DNA from: a virus
Virus record (IMG/VR): IMGVR_UViG_3300042402_003148
Span: 1 to 60,868 of that record
Reading direction: 5' to 3' (one strand)
Length of the DNA: 60,868 nucleotides
Shown here: in pieces, positions 40,927-49,373 of the stretch
How positions within the stretch are numbered: the first letter of the stretch is position 1
Layout: each line of letters starts with the position of its first letter
Translations under genes and position numbers: made by a program
The notes under the pieces: model-generated
Seen by the model: only the letters and a program-made list of their open reading frames with translations
The model's database searches: none
What the model was told of the DNA's origin: nothing

Positions 40927-41025
40927 TTATGTATGTTTCCTATAAGATTTTGCTTTTAATTGCTCACTTCTAGTTTTGTTTCCCATCTTTTTTCTATTCA
41001 GGGATTTTGTTTCTTTCTTAGTCAT
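40927..41025 (-). CDS. Small basic protein, 32 residues
   Basis: ATG 41025 (MTKKETKSLNRKKMGNKTRS) to TAA 40927. Very rich in Lys and Arg, possibly nucleic-acid binding. It starts 4 nt after the stop of the 59-residue gene and is followed by a terminator. Confidence 0.45.
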   Translation of the reverse strand: MTKKETKSLNRKKMGNKTRSEQLKAKSYRKHT

Positions 41026-41029
41026 TTCT

Positions 41030-41209
41030 TTAATTCACTTGTCCAACTGGCATGAATATATACTTTTGAGTATCTGCACAATCTTCAGTTTGTTCAACAT
41101 CTTCATTGTGGTCTGTCATCCATTCGTATACTTGTTCCATTGTCATTGATTCACAACCAGCAACTACTGGTCCACCACAACATTCTCTGATACAAAATAA
41201 TTCTTCCAT
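41030..41209 (-). CDS. Small acidic Cys-containing protein, 59 residues
   Basis: ATG 41209 (MEELFCIRECCGGPVVAGCE) to TAA 41030. It has several Cys near the N-terminus and many acidic residues later, so a metal site is possible. An AT-rich motif (about 41231-41240) lies 22 nt upstream. Confidence 0.6.
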   Translation of the reverse strand: MEELFCIRECCGGPVVAGCESMTMEQVYEWMTDHNEDVEQTEDCADTQKYIFMPVGQVN

Positions 41210-41241
41210 TTTTATTAATTTTAATTGTTCCTATATAAATA

Positions 41242-41445
41242 TCAAAAAATTTCCAATTCATCGATTTTATTTACAAATAAATACTCCTGTGTTTGATGAA
41301 ATTTCAATATCTTTTCAACTCCATAATACTTTTTTAGTGCTTCTGCATATTCACCCGTTACTTCTTGTGTAAATCTTTGTATTGGTAATTTCTTTACTAT
41401 TTCGTATAAGTCCTCACCAACTTTTGCTGTTTCTATTTTTCTCAT
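41242..41445 (-). CDS. Unknown small protein, 67 residues
   Basis: ATG 41445 (MRKIETAKVGEDLYEIVKKL) overlaps the stop of the membrane-protein gene as TAATG, so I prefer it to the longer frame. Soluble and charged. Function unknown. Confidence 0.6.
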   Translation of the reverse strand: MRKIETAKVGEDLYEIVKKLPIQRFTQEVTGEYAEALKKYYGVEKILKFHQTQEYLFVNKIDELEIF

Positions 41446-41786
41446 TATTTCCAAAATATTTGTACTAATAAAATACTCGCTGCTAACATTAGACACGTTA
41501 GTGTTTTTAATGTCAATGGTTCTTTAAATAATATCATACTCAAAAGTACAAATACAATCATACCAATACCAAATCCAATAAGACGAGAAGGCCATAATTG
41601 ACCATCACCCCATGCAACTAAATGTTCTACCGATTTAATGTAAAACCACGCTGCTGGTATTGAACTTAATAATATTATAATTGGATATTTTTGATACCAA
41701 CCATATTTAATACTTCCCTGCAATTGCATAAAAGAAAATATTTGTCCTAAGATACCATAAAAGATACCATATAATAACCTATTCAT
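41445..41786 (-). CDS. Small multipass membrane protein (EamA-like half)
   Basis: A 113-residue protein with about four hydrophobic helices (PIIILLSSIPAAWFYIKSVE; LIGFGIGMIVFVLLSMILF; LTCLMLAASILLVQIFWK). LLSMILFKEPLTLKTLTCLM resembles the end of EamA/SMR transporter units (the FKEPLT segment). It is about half the length of an EamA protein. A transport role is possible. Confidence 0.6.
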   Translation of the reverse strand: MNRLLYGIFYGILGQIFSFMQLQGSIKYGWYQKYPIIILLSSIPAAWFYIKSVEHLVAWGDGQLWPSRLIGFGIGMIVFVLLSMILFKEPLTLKTLTCLMLAASILLVQIFWK

Positions 41787-41797
41787 TTTGTTTTGTT

Positions 41798-42778
41798 TTA
41801 AAAGTAATCCTTCATTAAATGATTTACAATCAAATCACTATAAAGTATTGTTGATGGATGTTGACCAAATAAGTTTTGGTCATTATTTTTATCTTCATAC
41901 ACCTTTATACCATATTTGTCAATTGCAAATTCATCTATTCCACCCCAAATAATATTTTTTTCTTTGTTTTCATAAAACCACCAACCACTCCAATCAATCA
42001 TATTGTATAATATTTTTATTATAGAATTTATTTCCCAAATATGTTTGGAATTTAAATAATCTTGATATAGAAAATGTTCACCCGAAATTAACTTTGTTTT
42101 TTTAATATCTTGTAAACCATTTTCATTATACATTGAAAATTGATTATTTATTAAACAAAATTTATATTTAATTCCTTTAGATTTTAAATATTGTTCCGAT
42201 AATAAAATGTTTTGAAAATATCTAATAGCTCTATCAATCAATTCAATATTTCTAATATCCATTGATTGCACATTCAAACCACTTACATAGTTTTCCAAAA
42301 TGTTTTGAATTATATCATTTGGAAATTTTGGTTGATGTTCCTTTTCAGGATTTATTACATAATAATTTCTAAATTTAGGATAATCACCTGGAAATATTTT
42401 TTTAACCACCAGATTATCCAAAACATTTTTAGAAAAATCGGTATGTTTTATAATTACTCTATCTGGATAATTTATTGGGTCTACTTCGAATGCCCCATCA
42501 ATTTGATTGACTAAAAATTCGTTTTGAATTACGATATCTTTTCTATATATTTCTGAAAATTCAGCTAAAACAAATATATCATTTGGGTTAACTCCGATTG
42601 AAAGTAATTTATCAATTGTATCGATAATGCTTATCATTTGAAAATTAGAACCCATTGATATAGAATGTAAATCTATAACTAATTCTAAATTTTCAATATC
42701 ATTTATTAATTTTTGGTCAAAAACATGTGAGAATTTACCATAACTACATCCAGTTGTTAACAATATTTTTGGAACCAT
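41798..42778 (-). CDS. SGNH-hydrolase-like protein
   Basis: A 326-residue protein. ILLTTGCSYGKFSH matches block I of phage SGNH-like proteins (GCSx instead of GDSL), and NDQNLFGQHPSTILYSDLIV matches block V with the catalytic Asp/His. ANDIFVLAEFSE-type strand lies between. It could act on an acyl or acetyl group of a glycan, possibly a virion or envelope polymer; the substrate is unknown. Confidence 0.6.
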   Translation of the reverse strand: MVPKILLTTGCSYGKFSHVFDQKLINDIENLELVIDLHSISMGSNFQMISIIDTIDKLLSIGVNPNDIFVLAEFSEIYRKDIVIQNEFLVNQIDGAFEVDPINYPDRVIIKHTDFSKNVLDNLVVKKIFPGDYPKFRNYYVINPEKEHQPKFPNDIIQNILENYVSGLNVQSMDIRNIELIDRAIRYFQNILLSEQYLKSKGIKYKFCLINNQFSMYNENGLQDIKKTKLISGEHFLYQDYLNSKHIWEINSIIKILYNMIDWSGWWFYENKEKNIIWGGIDEFAIDKYGIKVYEDKNNDQNLFGQHPSTILYSDLIVNHLMKDYF

Positions 42779-42785
42779 AATTTAT

Positions 42786-42968
42786 TTAATAATCGTCATC
42801 CTCAAATGATAATGCGTCTGCTTGTGCATCATCTTCATAAATTTCATCTTCAATCAATTCCAATTTTTCATAAACATCATCGATTAGTGGGTGAGAAACT
42901 CCCTCTTTATCGATTGACTTTAGATTTTCTTTGATTTGATTTACCAGTTTTAATATTTCCTGTTTCAT
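42786..42968 (-). CDS. Small acidic protein, 60 residues
   Basis: Helical with an acidic C-terminus (IYEDDAQADALSFEDDDY). It overlaps the upstream gene by 62 nt in another frame, an unusually long overlap here. Acidic ends of this type occur in DNA-mimic proteins, but that is speculation. Confidence 0.5.
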   Translation of the reverse strand: MKQEILKLVNQIKENLKSIDKEGVSHPLIDDVYEKLELIEDEIYEDDAQADALSFEDDDY

Positions 42969-43275
42969 TTTCTAAGTTTTGAATAAGTATATCCAAATCA
43001 CGAATTTCGGCACATTTTTCGTATTCTTCCATATCCATAAAATATTCCATTGCTTTTTCCAAAGTCAATTTAAGATTTTCTCTCTTTAGAATGAATACTA
43101 AATTGTCATAGTAATTAGATACCATTATTGCCTGAACATTGTCCAAATCTTCAGTTAATAACTTCCTCGAATACCTAACCAATTCTGAAAAAATAATATA
43201 ACGGTTTTCTTCTAACCAACCATTAACTGATTGATTTTCTAAGTCTATGTGTAATATAATTGGTACATCTTTCAT
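42907..43275 (-). CDS. Unknown protein with UVR-like C-terminal helix, 122 residues
   Basis: AMEYFMDMEEYEKCAEIRDL resembles the UVR (UvrB/UvrC interaction) helix motif found also in Clp regulators. The N-terminal 80 residues are not recognised. The C-terminal 20 residues overlap the 60-residue gene. Confidence 0.5.
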   Translation of the reverse strand: MKDVPIILHIDLENQSVNGWLEENRYIIFSELVRYSRKLLTEDLDNVQAIMVSNYYDNLVFILKRENLKLTLEKAMEYFMDMEEYEKCAEIRDLDILIQNLENETGNIKTGKSNQRKSKVNR

Positions 43276-43767
43276 CTACAATAAATATTCCAAACCTTTA
43301 ATATTCGGGCGTTTTAATTGTATGTCAGTTTCCGACTTAGTAGTTCCAATTTTACATTGTTTCTTATACCAATTATATAAGTCCTCCAATCTTCCCTTAC
43401 CTCTACTTCGTTCCATTGCCTTATCCCACAAATCCTTTCCAAATTCCTTAGTAAGTTCACTTCGTAATTTATAGAGTATCATATTCTCATCTCTATTTGC
43501 TTCAAATTCTAACTTTAAAGCTTTAACTCGTTTCATTTGTGATGCTTCTAATGCAACCTGTATTCTATTTTGTTCATCCGTTCCACCATAGTTTTTATAA
43601 GCTTGTTGGTATACTTTGTCCGATGTTTCTCTCATTTGTTTTGCCTCACCAAACATATACGAATAATCAAAATCACCATTTCGTATTTTCAATAACAAAG
43701 GTGCATCTGCTTTTAATGGTTTATGTGTTCTTCCTTTTGTCCACCATCGAAATTTATTATATCCCAT
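43276..43767 (-). CDS. Unknown protein, 163 residues
   Basis: Helical and basic (MKRVKALKLEFEANRDENMI; MERSRGKGRLEDLYNWYKKQ). No family recognised. It ends 1 nt before the start of the upstream-binding 122-residue gene, so they are co-translated. Confidence 0.6.
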   Translation of the reverse strand: MGYNKFRWWTKGRTHKPLKADAPLLLKIRNGDFDYSYMFGEAKQMRETSDKVYQQAYKNYGGTDEQNRIQVALEASQMKRVKALKLEFEANRDENMILYKLRSELTKEFGKDLWDKAMERSRGKGRLEDLYNWYKKQCKIGTTKSETDIQLKRPNIKGLEYLL

Positions 43768-43769
43768 AA

Positions 43770-45203
43770 TTAAAATGTTTTAAATATTGATTTAAATAAG
43801 TTATACTCTATTCTTAAAAAGACACTTACTTTATTTTTTTCATCAACAAATACTTTATATACATCAGGTTCTTTTTTATGCACATCACCTATCCAACCAT
43901 TATAGTATAATTTTAATTTGTATTTACCATCTATTAATTTATAATAATAAGAATCGTTTCCCTTTTTATAACCCAAACCACTTGCTGGGAGTATTTCATT
44001 TATCCCATCATTATCTAAATCTACAAATGTGTAATAAATAAATCCAGTTTGCCATCTTCCAATCCAATCAATTTGTTCATATGATAATGGTTTTGCAATT
44101 TCATCATCTACAAATTTTGATGTAACATTTGTTCCACTTTCATCAACTATCATTAAATATGGTATAGCCGGTATTGTGTTATCGTTATTTTCCGATATTA
44201 ACATTGGAATTACATATTCAAACTTACCATCTTTATCTAAATCTTCTACATAAATTTCTTGTGCAGGGCCTGAATTTGGATATGTTGGTTTAAATTTTAT
44301 TTTAGGGATAAGTTTATTATTCTCAAGTTTTAAAATAAAATATGTTTCACCAAAGCTATTTTCAGATGTAAAAATCATACCTGCTTTTTTATTTCCATAT
44401 TTTGGCGTTATAACATTTAAATTATATGATTGATTTTTAAAATTATTGTCTAAAGATAATTTATTTTTCGAAAAAGAATTTCCATTAAATTCGAAATAAC
44501 ATAAACAAGATTGTGAATATATCTCATCAAAACCATTTTGGTTATTATCAAAAATGATGGATATTGTGGATGCCCCATCATTTTCAATTGATAAAGTATG
44601 TTTTGTAAAGTTTTTGTTTTTATTATTCATAAACACATAACTATTCATACCACCTCTACCATTTTGGTTATAATATGTTGGTCTTGATGCAATATCACCT
44701 TTCCAATATCCAGTCATTTGATAGATATCCAAATACCCATCATGATTTATATCGGCAACTGATATATCACTATATCCACCCAAATAAGAATATACCATAT
44801 TGGTATCTAATTCAAAATAGGTTTTATTGTTTATAAAAACTCCAACAACAATTCTACTTGATTCATCTTTTTGGAACATATATTTAGCCTCCGTATTGGA
44901 TGCGAACATAACCACCAAATCTTTTCTTCCATCATTATTAAAATCACCTTCACCTCTGCCATTATGTGTCTCTATCCAAAATCCAGGATATTTAGATTTG
45001 AACCAATTGGTATCAATAACAAAACCAACTTTTGGGGAAGTTGGATTCATTTCATTTTTTCTAAGTATTTGACATTCAATATTACAATATGATGTGTCTA
45101 ATTTTTTGCTGGAAAGTTCATCTAATTGTTTTATGTTTATTGATAACTCTTTATTACAACTAAAGCAAATCAATGCTATTAATATCACTAATAACCTTTT
45201 CAT
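43770..45203 (-). CDS. FG-GAP/VCBS-repeat lipoprotein
   Basis: A 477-residue protein with a lipoprotein signal (MKRLLVILIALICFSCNKEL; lipobox Cys 16). It has repeated Asp-rich calcium-type loops: FNNDGRKDLVVMF, DINHDGYLDIYQM, DLDKDGKFEYVIP and DLDNDGINEILPA, as in FG-GAP/VCBS beta-propellers. It is probably exported and anchored to a host membrane. The residues after Cys (NKE) resemble a flavobacterial surface-export signal. It could be acquired from the host; role in infection unknown. Confidence 0.8.
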   Translation of the reverse strand: MKRLLVILIALICFSCNKELSINIKQLDELSSKKLDTSYCNIECQILRKNEMNPTSPKVGFVIDTNWFKSKYPGFWIETHNGRGEGDFNNDGRKDLVVMFASNTEAKYMFQKDESSRIVVGVFINNKTYFELDTNMVYSYLGGYSDISVADINHDGYLDIYQMTGYWKGDIASRPTYYNQNGRGGMNSYVFMNNKNKNFTKHTLSIENDGASTISIIFDNNQNGFDEIYSQSCLCYFEFNGNSFSKNKLSLDNNFKNQSYNLNVITPKYGNKKAGMIFTSENSFGETYFILKLENNKLIPKIKFKPTYPNSGPAQEIYVEDLDKDGKFEYVIPMLISENNDNTIPAIPYLMIVDESGTNVTSKFVDDEIAKPLSYEQIDWIGRWQTGFIYYTFVDLDNDGINEILPASGLGYKKGNDSYYYKLIDGKYKLKLYYNGWIGDVHKKEPDVYKVFVDEKNKVSVFLRIEYNLFKSIFKTF

Positions 45204-45360
45204 ATTCTTTTATTTTATTTTCTAAAAAGTTAATTGCATCAGAATCACCTGACCAACTATCGTATTTTCTAAATCGTTTATATAACATTTCCAAACCAAA
45301 TTCATTATAGTATTTAGTTAATTCAGTTAGGTTCGGTATATAACAATTATTGAAACCCAT
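45160..45360 (-). CDS. Unknown small protein, 66 residues
   Basis: Starts MGFNNCYIPNLTELTKYYNE; the C-terminal helix is charged. It overlaps the lipoprotein gene by 44 nt and shares one base with the upstream gene. Function unknown. Confidence 0.55.
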   Translation of the reverse strand: MGFNNCYIPNLTELTKYYNEFGLEMLYKRFRKYDSWSGDSDAINFLENKIKEYEKVISDINSIDLL

Positions 45361-45989
45361 TATTTTTTATCTTTTTTCTTTTTAGATTTCATTTTCTTCA
45401 CTTCCTTTTTATACCTATCGTTTGCTTCAACTAACTTTTGATTTAGTTTCCACCCATCACCTTCAAATAAATTATCATCTTCGGGTGTTTCGTTTTTCCA
45501 ATGATTGAACTGACCATCGTAATCTTCTTCAGGTTCATCACCCCACTCAAAACTTACTGCATCTTTCTCAATTCGTTTTCCGTAATCATCAAACTCAGCT
45601 TCATCCTCTTCGGTTGCTCTATAATGTAATCCATCATTTCCGTTTTGTCCTATGATGTCCATTCTCTTTTCTGCTTCAGCATCATAACTACCAAAGAAAT
45701 CATTTTCCAATTCCTCACGATCTTCGTATTGATGTCTTAAAACAATATCATTGTCATCATCAAACTTCCATGCTTCTAACTTTTCTTTTAAGTCCTCTGC
45801 ATCGGTTTCATTATATTCATCCGCTCTTTCCAATACCCAATTCTTAAATGAATTTTCGTGATATCCCAATCCTATAATTAAAGTTTGAAATGCATCCATT
45901 ACTTCATCTAAGGTTAAATCACTATGGTCAACTTCTACTGAAATCTTTGTACCATATTGTTGTGCTGTAATTATTGTTGGTTTATTCAT
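45360..45989 (-). CDS. Acidic protein, 209 residues
   Basis: The N-terminal 60 residues look folded (ISVEVDHSDLTLDEVMDAFQ). The rest is very rich in Asp and Glu (EDREELENDFFGSYDAEAEK, GDEPEEDYDGQFNHWKNETP) and ends in a Lys run (MKSKKKKDKK). No family recognised; a nucleic-acid mimic or scaffold is conceivable. Confidence 0.6.
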   Translation of the reverse strand: MNKPTIITAQQYGTKISVEVDHSDLTLDEVMDAFQTLIIGLGYHENSFKNWVLERADEYNETDAEDLKEKLEAWKFDDDNDIVLRHQYEDREELENDFFGSYDAEAEKRMDIIGQNGNDGLHYRATEEDEAEFDDYGKRIEKDAVSFEWGDEPEEDYDGQFNHWKNETPEDDNLFEGDGWKLNQKLVEANDRYKKEVKKMKSKKKKDKK

Positions 45990-46239
45990 TATTTTTGTTT
46001 TTATCTTTTATAAATTTTTCGTATCCTTTTTGTTCGTTCTCTTTTGCTATTTGTTTTACACTATCGTAGTCAAATTCGGTTTTGGATATTGCTGCTCCGA
46101 TACTTGCAAACTTTTTTGTTTTATAACTACTCAATGGTGAGGTGTGTTGTTTTAAGTGTGTTACTTTTGCATCTAAATACTCAAACAATTCATCATCACT
46201 CATTCCCTTTAATTCATCATCAGTCTTATTGAAATTCAT
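45982..46239 (-). CDS. Unknown protein, 85 residues
   Basis: Start uncertain; I use ATG 46239 (MNFNKTDDELKGMSDDELFE), with nearby ATGs at 46245 and 46248. Charged and helical with a Lys/Asn-rich C-terminus. It overlaps both neighbours slightly. Confidence 0.5.
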   Translation of the reverse strand: MNFNKTDDELKGMSDDELFEYLDAKVTHLKQHTSPLSSYKTKKFASIGAAISKTEFDYDSVKQIAKENEQKGYEKFIKDKNKNNE

Positions 46240-46570
46240 CGTCATCATCTTTATCAAATTGATAATCTTTGTTTGCTGAATATAGTATTTCCCCATCTTC
46301 GTTTACACTCATATTCAGTGCACCTTTGTCTACCAATGACTCAATTGTATTTGCAATTTCATTATTAGAAACACTTTGACATACTTCTAAAAATTCATCA
46401 TCACTCAAAAAGATTTCCTCTTCTTGTTCCCACTTTTGTTGCATCCTAATTTGTAATGCTCGTCTCAATGGTATTTGTTCTATAAACGGATTTTCAATAA
46501 AGAAATCGTTTTCATCTAAAGTATCAATAAGTTGATTTGACACTTCGATTATTTCACTAAGTATGTCCAT
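46226..46570 (-). CDS. Unknown acidic protein, 114 residues
   Basis: Starts MDILSEIIEVSNQLIDTLDE and ends in an acidic run (DKDDDDEFQ). ISNNEIANTIESLVDKGALN-like segment (about residues 67-85) suggests a winged-helix fragment, but this is weak. It overlaps both neighbours by about 14 nt. Confidence 0.55.
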   Translation of the reverse strand: MDILSEIIEVSNQLIDTLDENDFFIENPFIEQIPLRRALQIRMQQKWEQEEEIFLSDDEFLEVCQSVSNNEIANTIESLVDKGALNMSVNEDGEILYSANKDYQFDKDDDDEFQ

Positions 46571-46814
46571 TTTGTTTTACTTGTTTAAAGTTTTCATTCT
46601 CCTCTTCGGGGGTTGGTAGATAACTTGATTTATAATATTCATCATCATATTCCATACCTTCTGGAAATATAGAATGACTTTGTTTACTTTTCCATTGCCA
46701 ATATTCTTCATTCATTTGTTCTTGTGCAATATATTGTTCGTATAAATAGTCCTCATCACCACCGATAGAACCTGTCATTGTTTGTTTCATAAACTCCTGA
46801 TTTGTTTTACTCAT
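46557..46814 (-). CDS. Unknown protein, 85 residues
   Basis: Start ATG 46814 (MSKTNQEFMKQTMTGSIGGD) chosen because the longer frame (to 46904) would overlap the lipoprotein gene and the promoter-like site at 46836-46866. Rich in Glu, Gln and Tyr. Function unknown. Confidence 0.6.
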   Translation of the reverse strand: MSKTNQEFMKQTMTGSIGGDEDYLYEQYIAQEQMNEEYWQWKSKQSHSIFPEGMEYDDEYYKSSYLPTPEEENENFKQVKQNGHT

Positions 46815-46835
46815 AATTATCATTTTTACATTATC

Positions 46836-46866
46836 AAATATAAGAAAATTATTTGTTATTTCAAAA
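46836..46866 (-). promoter_or_regulatory. Weak promoter-like site TTTTGAAA-N13-TCTTATATTT
   Basis: A diverged copy of the promoter set with the same 13-nt spacing, about 22 nt upstream of the 85-residue gene. Confidence 0.45.
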
Positions 46867-47428
46867 TAATCTTTTGAATGACTAAAGTTGAATCCGACTT
46901 CCATTCAGTTTCAAACATACCATTCTTTTTAGTTGCGTAGGTATATTTTACTCTAGCTGTTATTGTCATAGTATCCCCTCTCATTTCACTTACGGGTGCA
47001 ATGTTTGTGTTTATCTCTCCGGTTTCTCTATTGGAATAACAAGATTTATTTATCGTTGTAATAATATAGTCTGCATTTGCAGTTAAGTCAGGTAATTGAG
47101 CATTTGTCCATTGACCATTATATTGGTTTAGATAATTCTTATATACCTTAAAAACCGTACTACCAGCCTTTAGCATCCAAAAGTGTGAACTCTCCCAATT
47201 AACTATTACTGGTTCGGGACTGGGAGGTAATCCATCGATTAACACCTTACCACTTATTCTATGTATACTTTGTCCATCTGGATTGTATAAAGTAAAATAA
47301 GGATATCCATTTGTATCCAATGGTAATCTAGTATTCAATACCAAACTAATAACTGGTTTCTTAACGGGTGCCTCTACTTCTTTACTACACCCACTTAATA
47401 CCAATAAACTAATCAATAACCATTTCAT
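46856..47428 (-). CDS. Lipoprotein, 190 residues
   Basis: From ATG 47428 the protein starts MKWLLISLLVLSGCSKEVEA, a clean lipoprotein signal with lipobox LSGC at Cys 14 and CSKE after it. I reject the longer frame because its N-terminus has no signal. The mature part looks beta-rich (VISLVLNTRLPLDTNGYPYF; MTITARVKYTYATKKNGMFE). Possibly an Ig-like domain. Probable host-surface or outer-membrane destination. Confidence 0.75.
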   Translation of the reverse strand: MKWLLISLLVLSGCSKEVEAPVKKPVISLVLNTRLPLDTNGYPYFTLYNPDGQSIHRISGKVLIDGLPPSPEPVIVNWESSHFWMLKAGSTVFKVYKNYLNQYNGQWTNAQLPDLTANADYIITTINKSCYSNRETGEINTNIAPVSEMRGDTMTITARVKYTYATKKNGMFETEWKSDSTLVIQKIILK

Positions 47429-47429
47429 T

Positions 47430-48023
47430 TTATGCCGTTTTAAGTTGTTTAATATGCTTACATTCATTCCCACCGGTATATGTGTATGACGGACAATCAC
47501 ATTCCCAATTTCCATTATCATTTTTTACTTTGTATGTAACATTTGGGTCTTTTGAGGATGGCATTACAAATTCTTTCACTTCGGTTAATCCTTTCTCTTT
47601 TAACTTTCTTTCAATCAAAGAGTCAACTTGACTATCCGATATCCAACTTGCTCTATTTTTACGAAATTCCGTAAAGAAATACTGGTCATCACAAAGTGCA
47701 TCCAATACTTTTATCGATATATCTTCACCTTCATTACTTGCTACATTGTAAAGATTTCGGGAAGTTTCTTTTACAAACTTACCTTCATCTGCGTAATCAC
47801 CTGCGACAACAATGTTATCACCTGCCCAACTACCTACGATATCGTTTTCACTATGTAAGTCTCCACCACCTCTACCATTTCCGTCAGCAAGTAATATTGC
47901 CAAACCGGCCAATACACCATTTGCGGACATACTAAATTCCATCAACTTTGCACCATCACCAAATGTGTATGGTGTAATATATTGTTTCTTTTTGATATTT
48001 ACTATCTTATAATATTGTCCCAT
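47430..48023 (-). CDS. MGQYYKI-family protein fused to SWIM zinc finger
   Basis: A 197-residue protein. The N-terminal 110 residues (MGQYYKIVNIKKKQYITPYT; ADGNGRGGGDLHSEND) belong to a small family seen in phages and bacteria. The C-terminal 30 residues contain WECDCPSYTYTGGNECKHIK, a SWIM zinc finger (CxC...CxH). The same tail, with about half its residues conserved, ends the protein at 49752-50084. SWIM domains bind DNA or protein. Confidence 0.7.
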   Translation of the reverse strand: MGQYYKIVNIKKKQYITPYTFGDGAKLMEFSMSANGVLAGLAILLADGNGRGGGDLHSENDIVGSWAGDNIVVAGDYADEGKFVKETSRNLYNVASNEGEDISIKVLDALCDDQYFFTEFRKNRASWISDSQVDSLIERKLKEKGLTEVKEFVMPSSKDPNVTYKVKNDNGNWECDCPSYTYTGGNECKHIKQLKTA

Positions 48024-48025
48024 AA

Positions 48026-48229
48026 TTATTTCTTTTTTCTTTTATCATATCCAACTGGATAATATGCTACTCCATCTAATTTAATATTAAGTACTTTAAA
48101 TCCGTTATCTGGGTCAGTTATTTCAATTGCTTTGTCTGCGTTATTACTCCATACCAATCCATCTAATACGATACGACCATCGTCTAATCTTCTAAATTCA
48201 TTCATTTGTGTTGTTACTGTTTGTGCCAT
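48026..48229 (-). CDS. Unknown small protein, 67 residues
   Basis: Starts MAQTVTTQMNEFRRLDDGRI; beta-like with a basic end (YDKRKKK). It stops 2 nt before the SWIM-containing gene. Function unknown. Confidence 0.55.
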   Translation of the reverse strand: MAQTVTTQMNEFRRLDDGRIVLDGLVWSNNADKAIEITDPDNGFKVLNIKLDGVAYYPVGYDKRKKK

Positions 48230-48240
48230 GTTATTTGTTT

Positions 48241-48651
48241 TTATAATTTGTAAATTTTTACTTTTTTCAATTTTGTTTGTTTGTCGTTATGTCCAATCAA
48301 TACATCGATTCTATTTTTATATCGTTTGTTCATTACATCATGTACTCTATAAGTTCCGTTGTATTTTCCGGCACCTGTTATCCTAACCTTTTGTCCGAAT
48401 TTGTATTTCTTTTTAAGGTCTCTACTAACTGCAATTATTCTATGTTTCTTTGGGTTAGTAATCTTAAATCCACTTGCTGTAATATTAGGTGTTGAATCCG
48501 TTTCACTTTCACTTGCTTTGTATGTAGTTAGTGTTACGATTTCAGGTGTTATCGTTTCTATCATTTTGTTTATCCTAATTTCCTCTTTCTCCATTTCGTA
48601 AGGTAAACATATCAATACCATTGAAAGTATTATATTGTAATTCATAATCAT
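48241..48651 (-). CDS. Exported 3D-domain (double-psi beta-barrel) protein
   Basis: A 136-residue protein with an N-terminal hydrophobic signal (MIMNYNIILSMVLICL). ASESETDSTPNITASGFKIT, HRIIAVSRDLKKKYKFGQKV and YNGTYRVHDVMNKRYKNRID fit the 3D domain of MltA/RlpA-type lytic enzymes, including the Asp-x-Met and final Asp residues. It could act on or bind peptidoglycan, perhaps during release. No holin or endolysin is recognised nearby. Confidence 0.7.
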   Translation of the reverse strand: MIMNYNIILSMVLICLPYEMEKEEIRINKMIETITPEIVTLTTYKASESETDSTPNITASGFKITNPKKHRIIAVSRDLKKKYKFGQKVRITGAGKYNGTYRVHDVMNKRYKNRIDVLIGHNDKQTKLKKVKIYKL

Positions 48652-48656
48652 AACTT

Positions 48657-49004
48657 TTAATTTTGGAATGTTCCATCTTTAATTTCATTTGAAATACATT
48701 TTGAAATATATTGAATAAATGTATCTTTTGTTTTCATCCATTTTGGGTGTATCAAATCGTCTTGAAATATATAATTACCAATTGTTCCCTCACCTAATAC
48801 ACATTTTTTCATACTATAACAATCATGTTCCCATTTTAATTCAAATAGAACTGCATAATCACCTAATATTTGTCCGTTACAAAATACCCATAACCAACTA
48901 CTTTCTTTTTTATTTTGTAAGTTATCTAAATCGGTATAAAAAGAATGTCCATGTATTTCAAAATCCGCCGCATCTATTGTTTCAAAGTTTACTGGTCGTT
49001 TCAT
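48657..49004 (-). CDS. Unknown protein, 115 residues
   Basis: Starts MKRPVNFETIDAADFEIHGH. Mixed alpha/beta with Trp and Cys residues (SSWLWVFCNGQILGDYAVLF). The layout is slightly like the MLTIKN family but the N-terminal motif is absent. Function unknown. Confidence 0.55.
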   Translation of the reverse strand: MKRPVNFETIDAADFEIHGHSFYTDLDNLQNKKESSWLWVFCNGQILGDYAVLFELKWEHDCYSMKKCVLGEGTIGNYIFQDDLIHPKWMKTKDTFIQYISKCISNEIKDGTFQN

Positions 49005-49363
49005 TATAATTTTCTTTTATGTCTTTCTTCAAATTTGTCCTCTACTAATTGTGCTGCTTTACTATATCCTTTATCTAACAATAATATTCTTGCAAACATA
49101 TCAGCGGACATTTCATCATCATCGTTTCTATCCTTTGTATGTTTCAACATTATGTGTGCTAACTCATGTGCTTCTACCCACCTCAATTCATCTTTGGTTA
49201 ACTTCACTTCACCATCTATGAATACACAACCCGAACTTGTCTCAGCAAAACCAAAACCACACATTTCAAATAGTGGTTTCATCACTTCGTATCGGTAGTC
49301 ATCTTTGGTTAGTATTGCAACTGCAACATCACTTTTGAACTCACTAAAATATGTCTTACTCAT
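49004..49363 (-). CDS. ImmA/IrrE-like HExxH metallopeptidase
   Basis: A 119-residue protein. RWVEAHELAHIMLKH has the HExxH zinc helix, and DDDEMSADMFARILLL provides the ExxxAD-type third ligand typical of ImmA/IrrE. Start ATG 49363 (MSKTYFSEFKSDVAVAILTK). ImmA-type proteases cleave phage repressors or stress regulators; here the target is unknown. Confidence 0.75.
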   Translation of the reverse strand: MSKTYFSEFKSDVAVAILTKDDYRYEVMKPLFEMCGFGFAETSSGCVFIDGEVKLTKDELRWVEAHELAHIMLKHTKDRNDDDEMSADMFARILLLDKGYSKAAQLVEDKFEERHKRKL

Positions 49364-49373
49364 AACTTCATTT

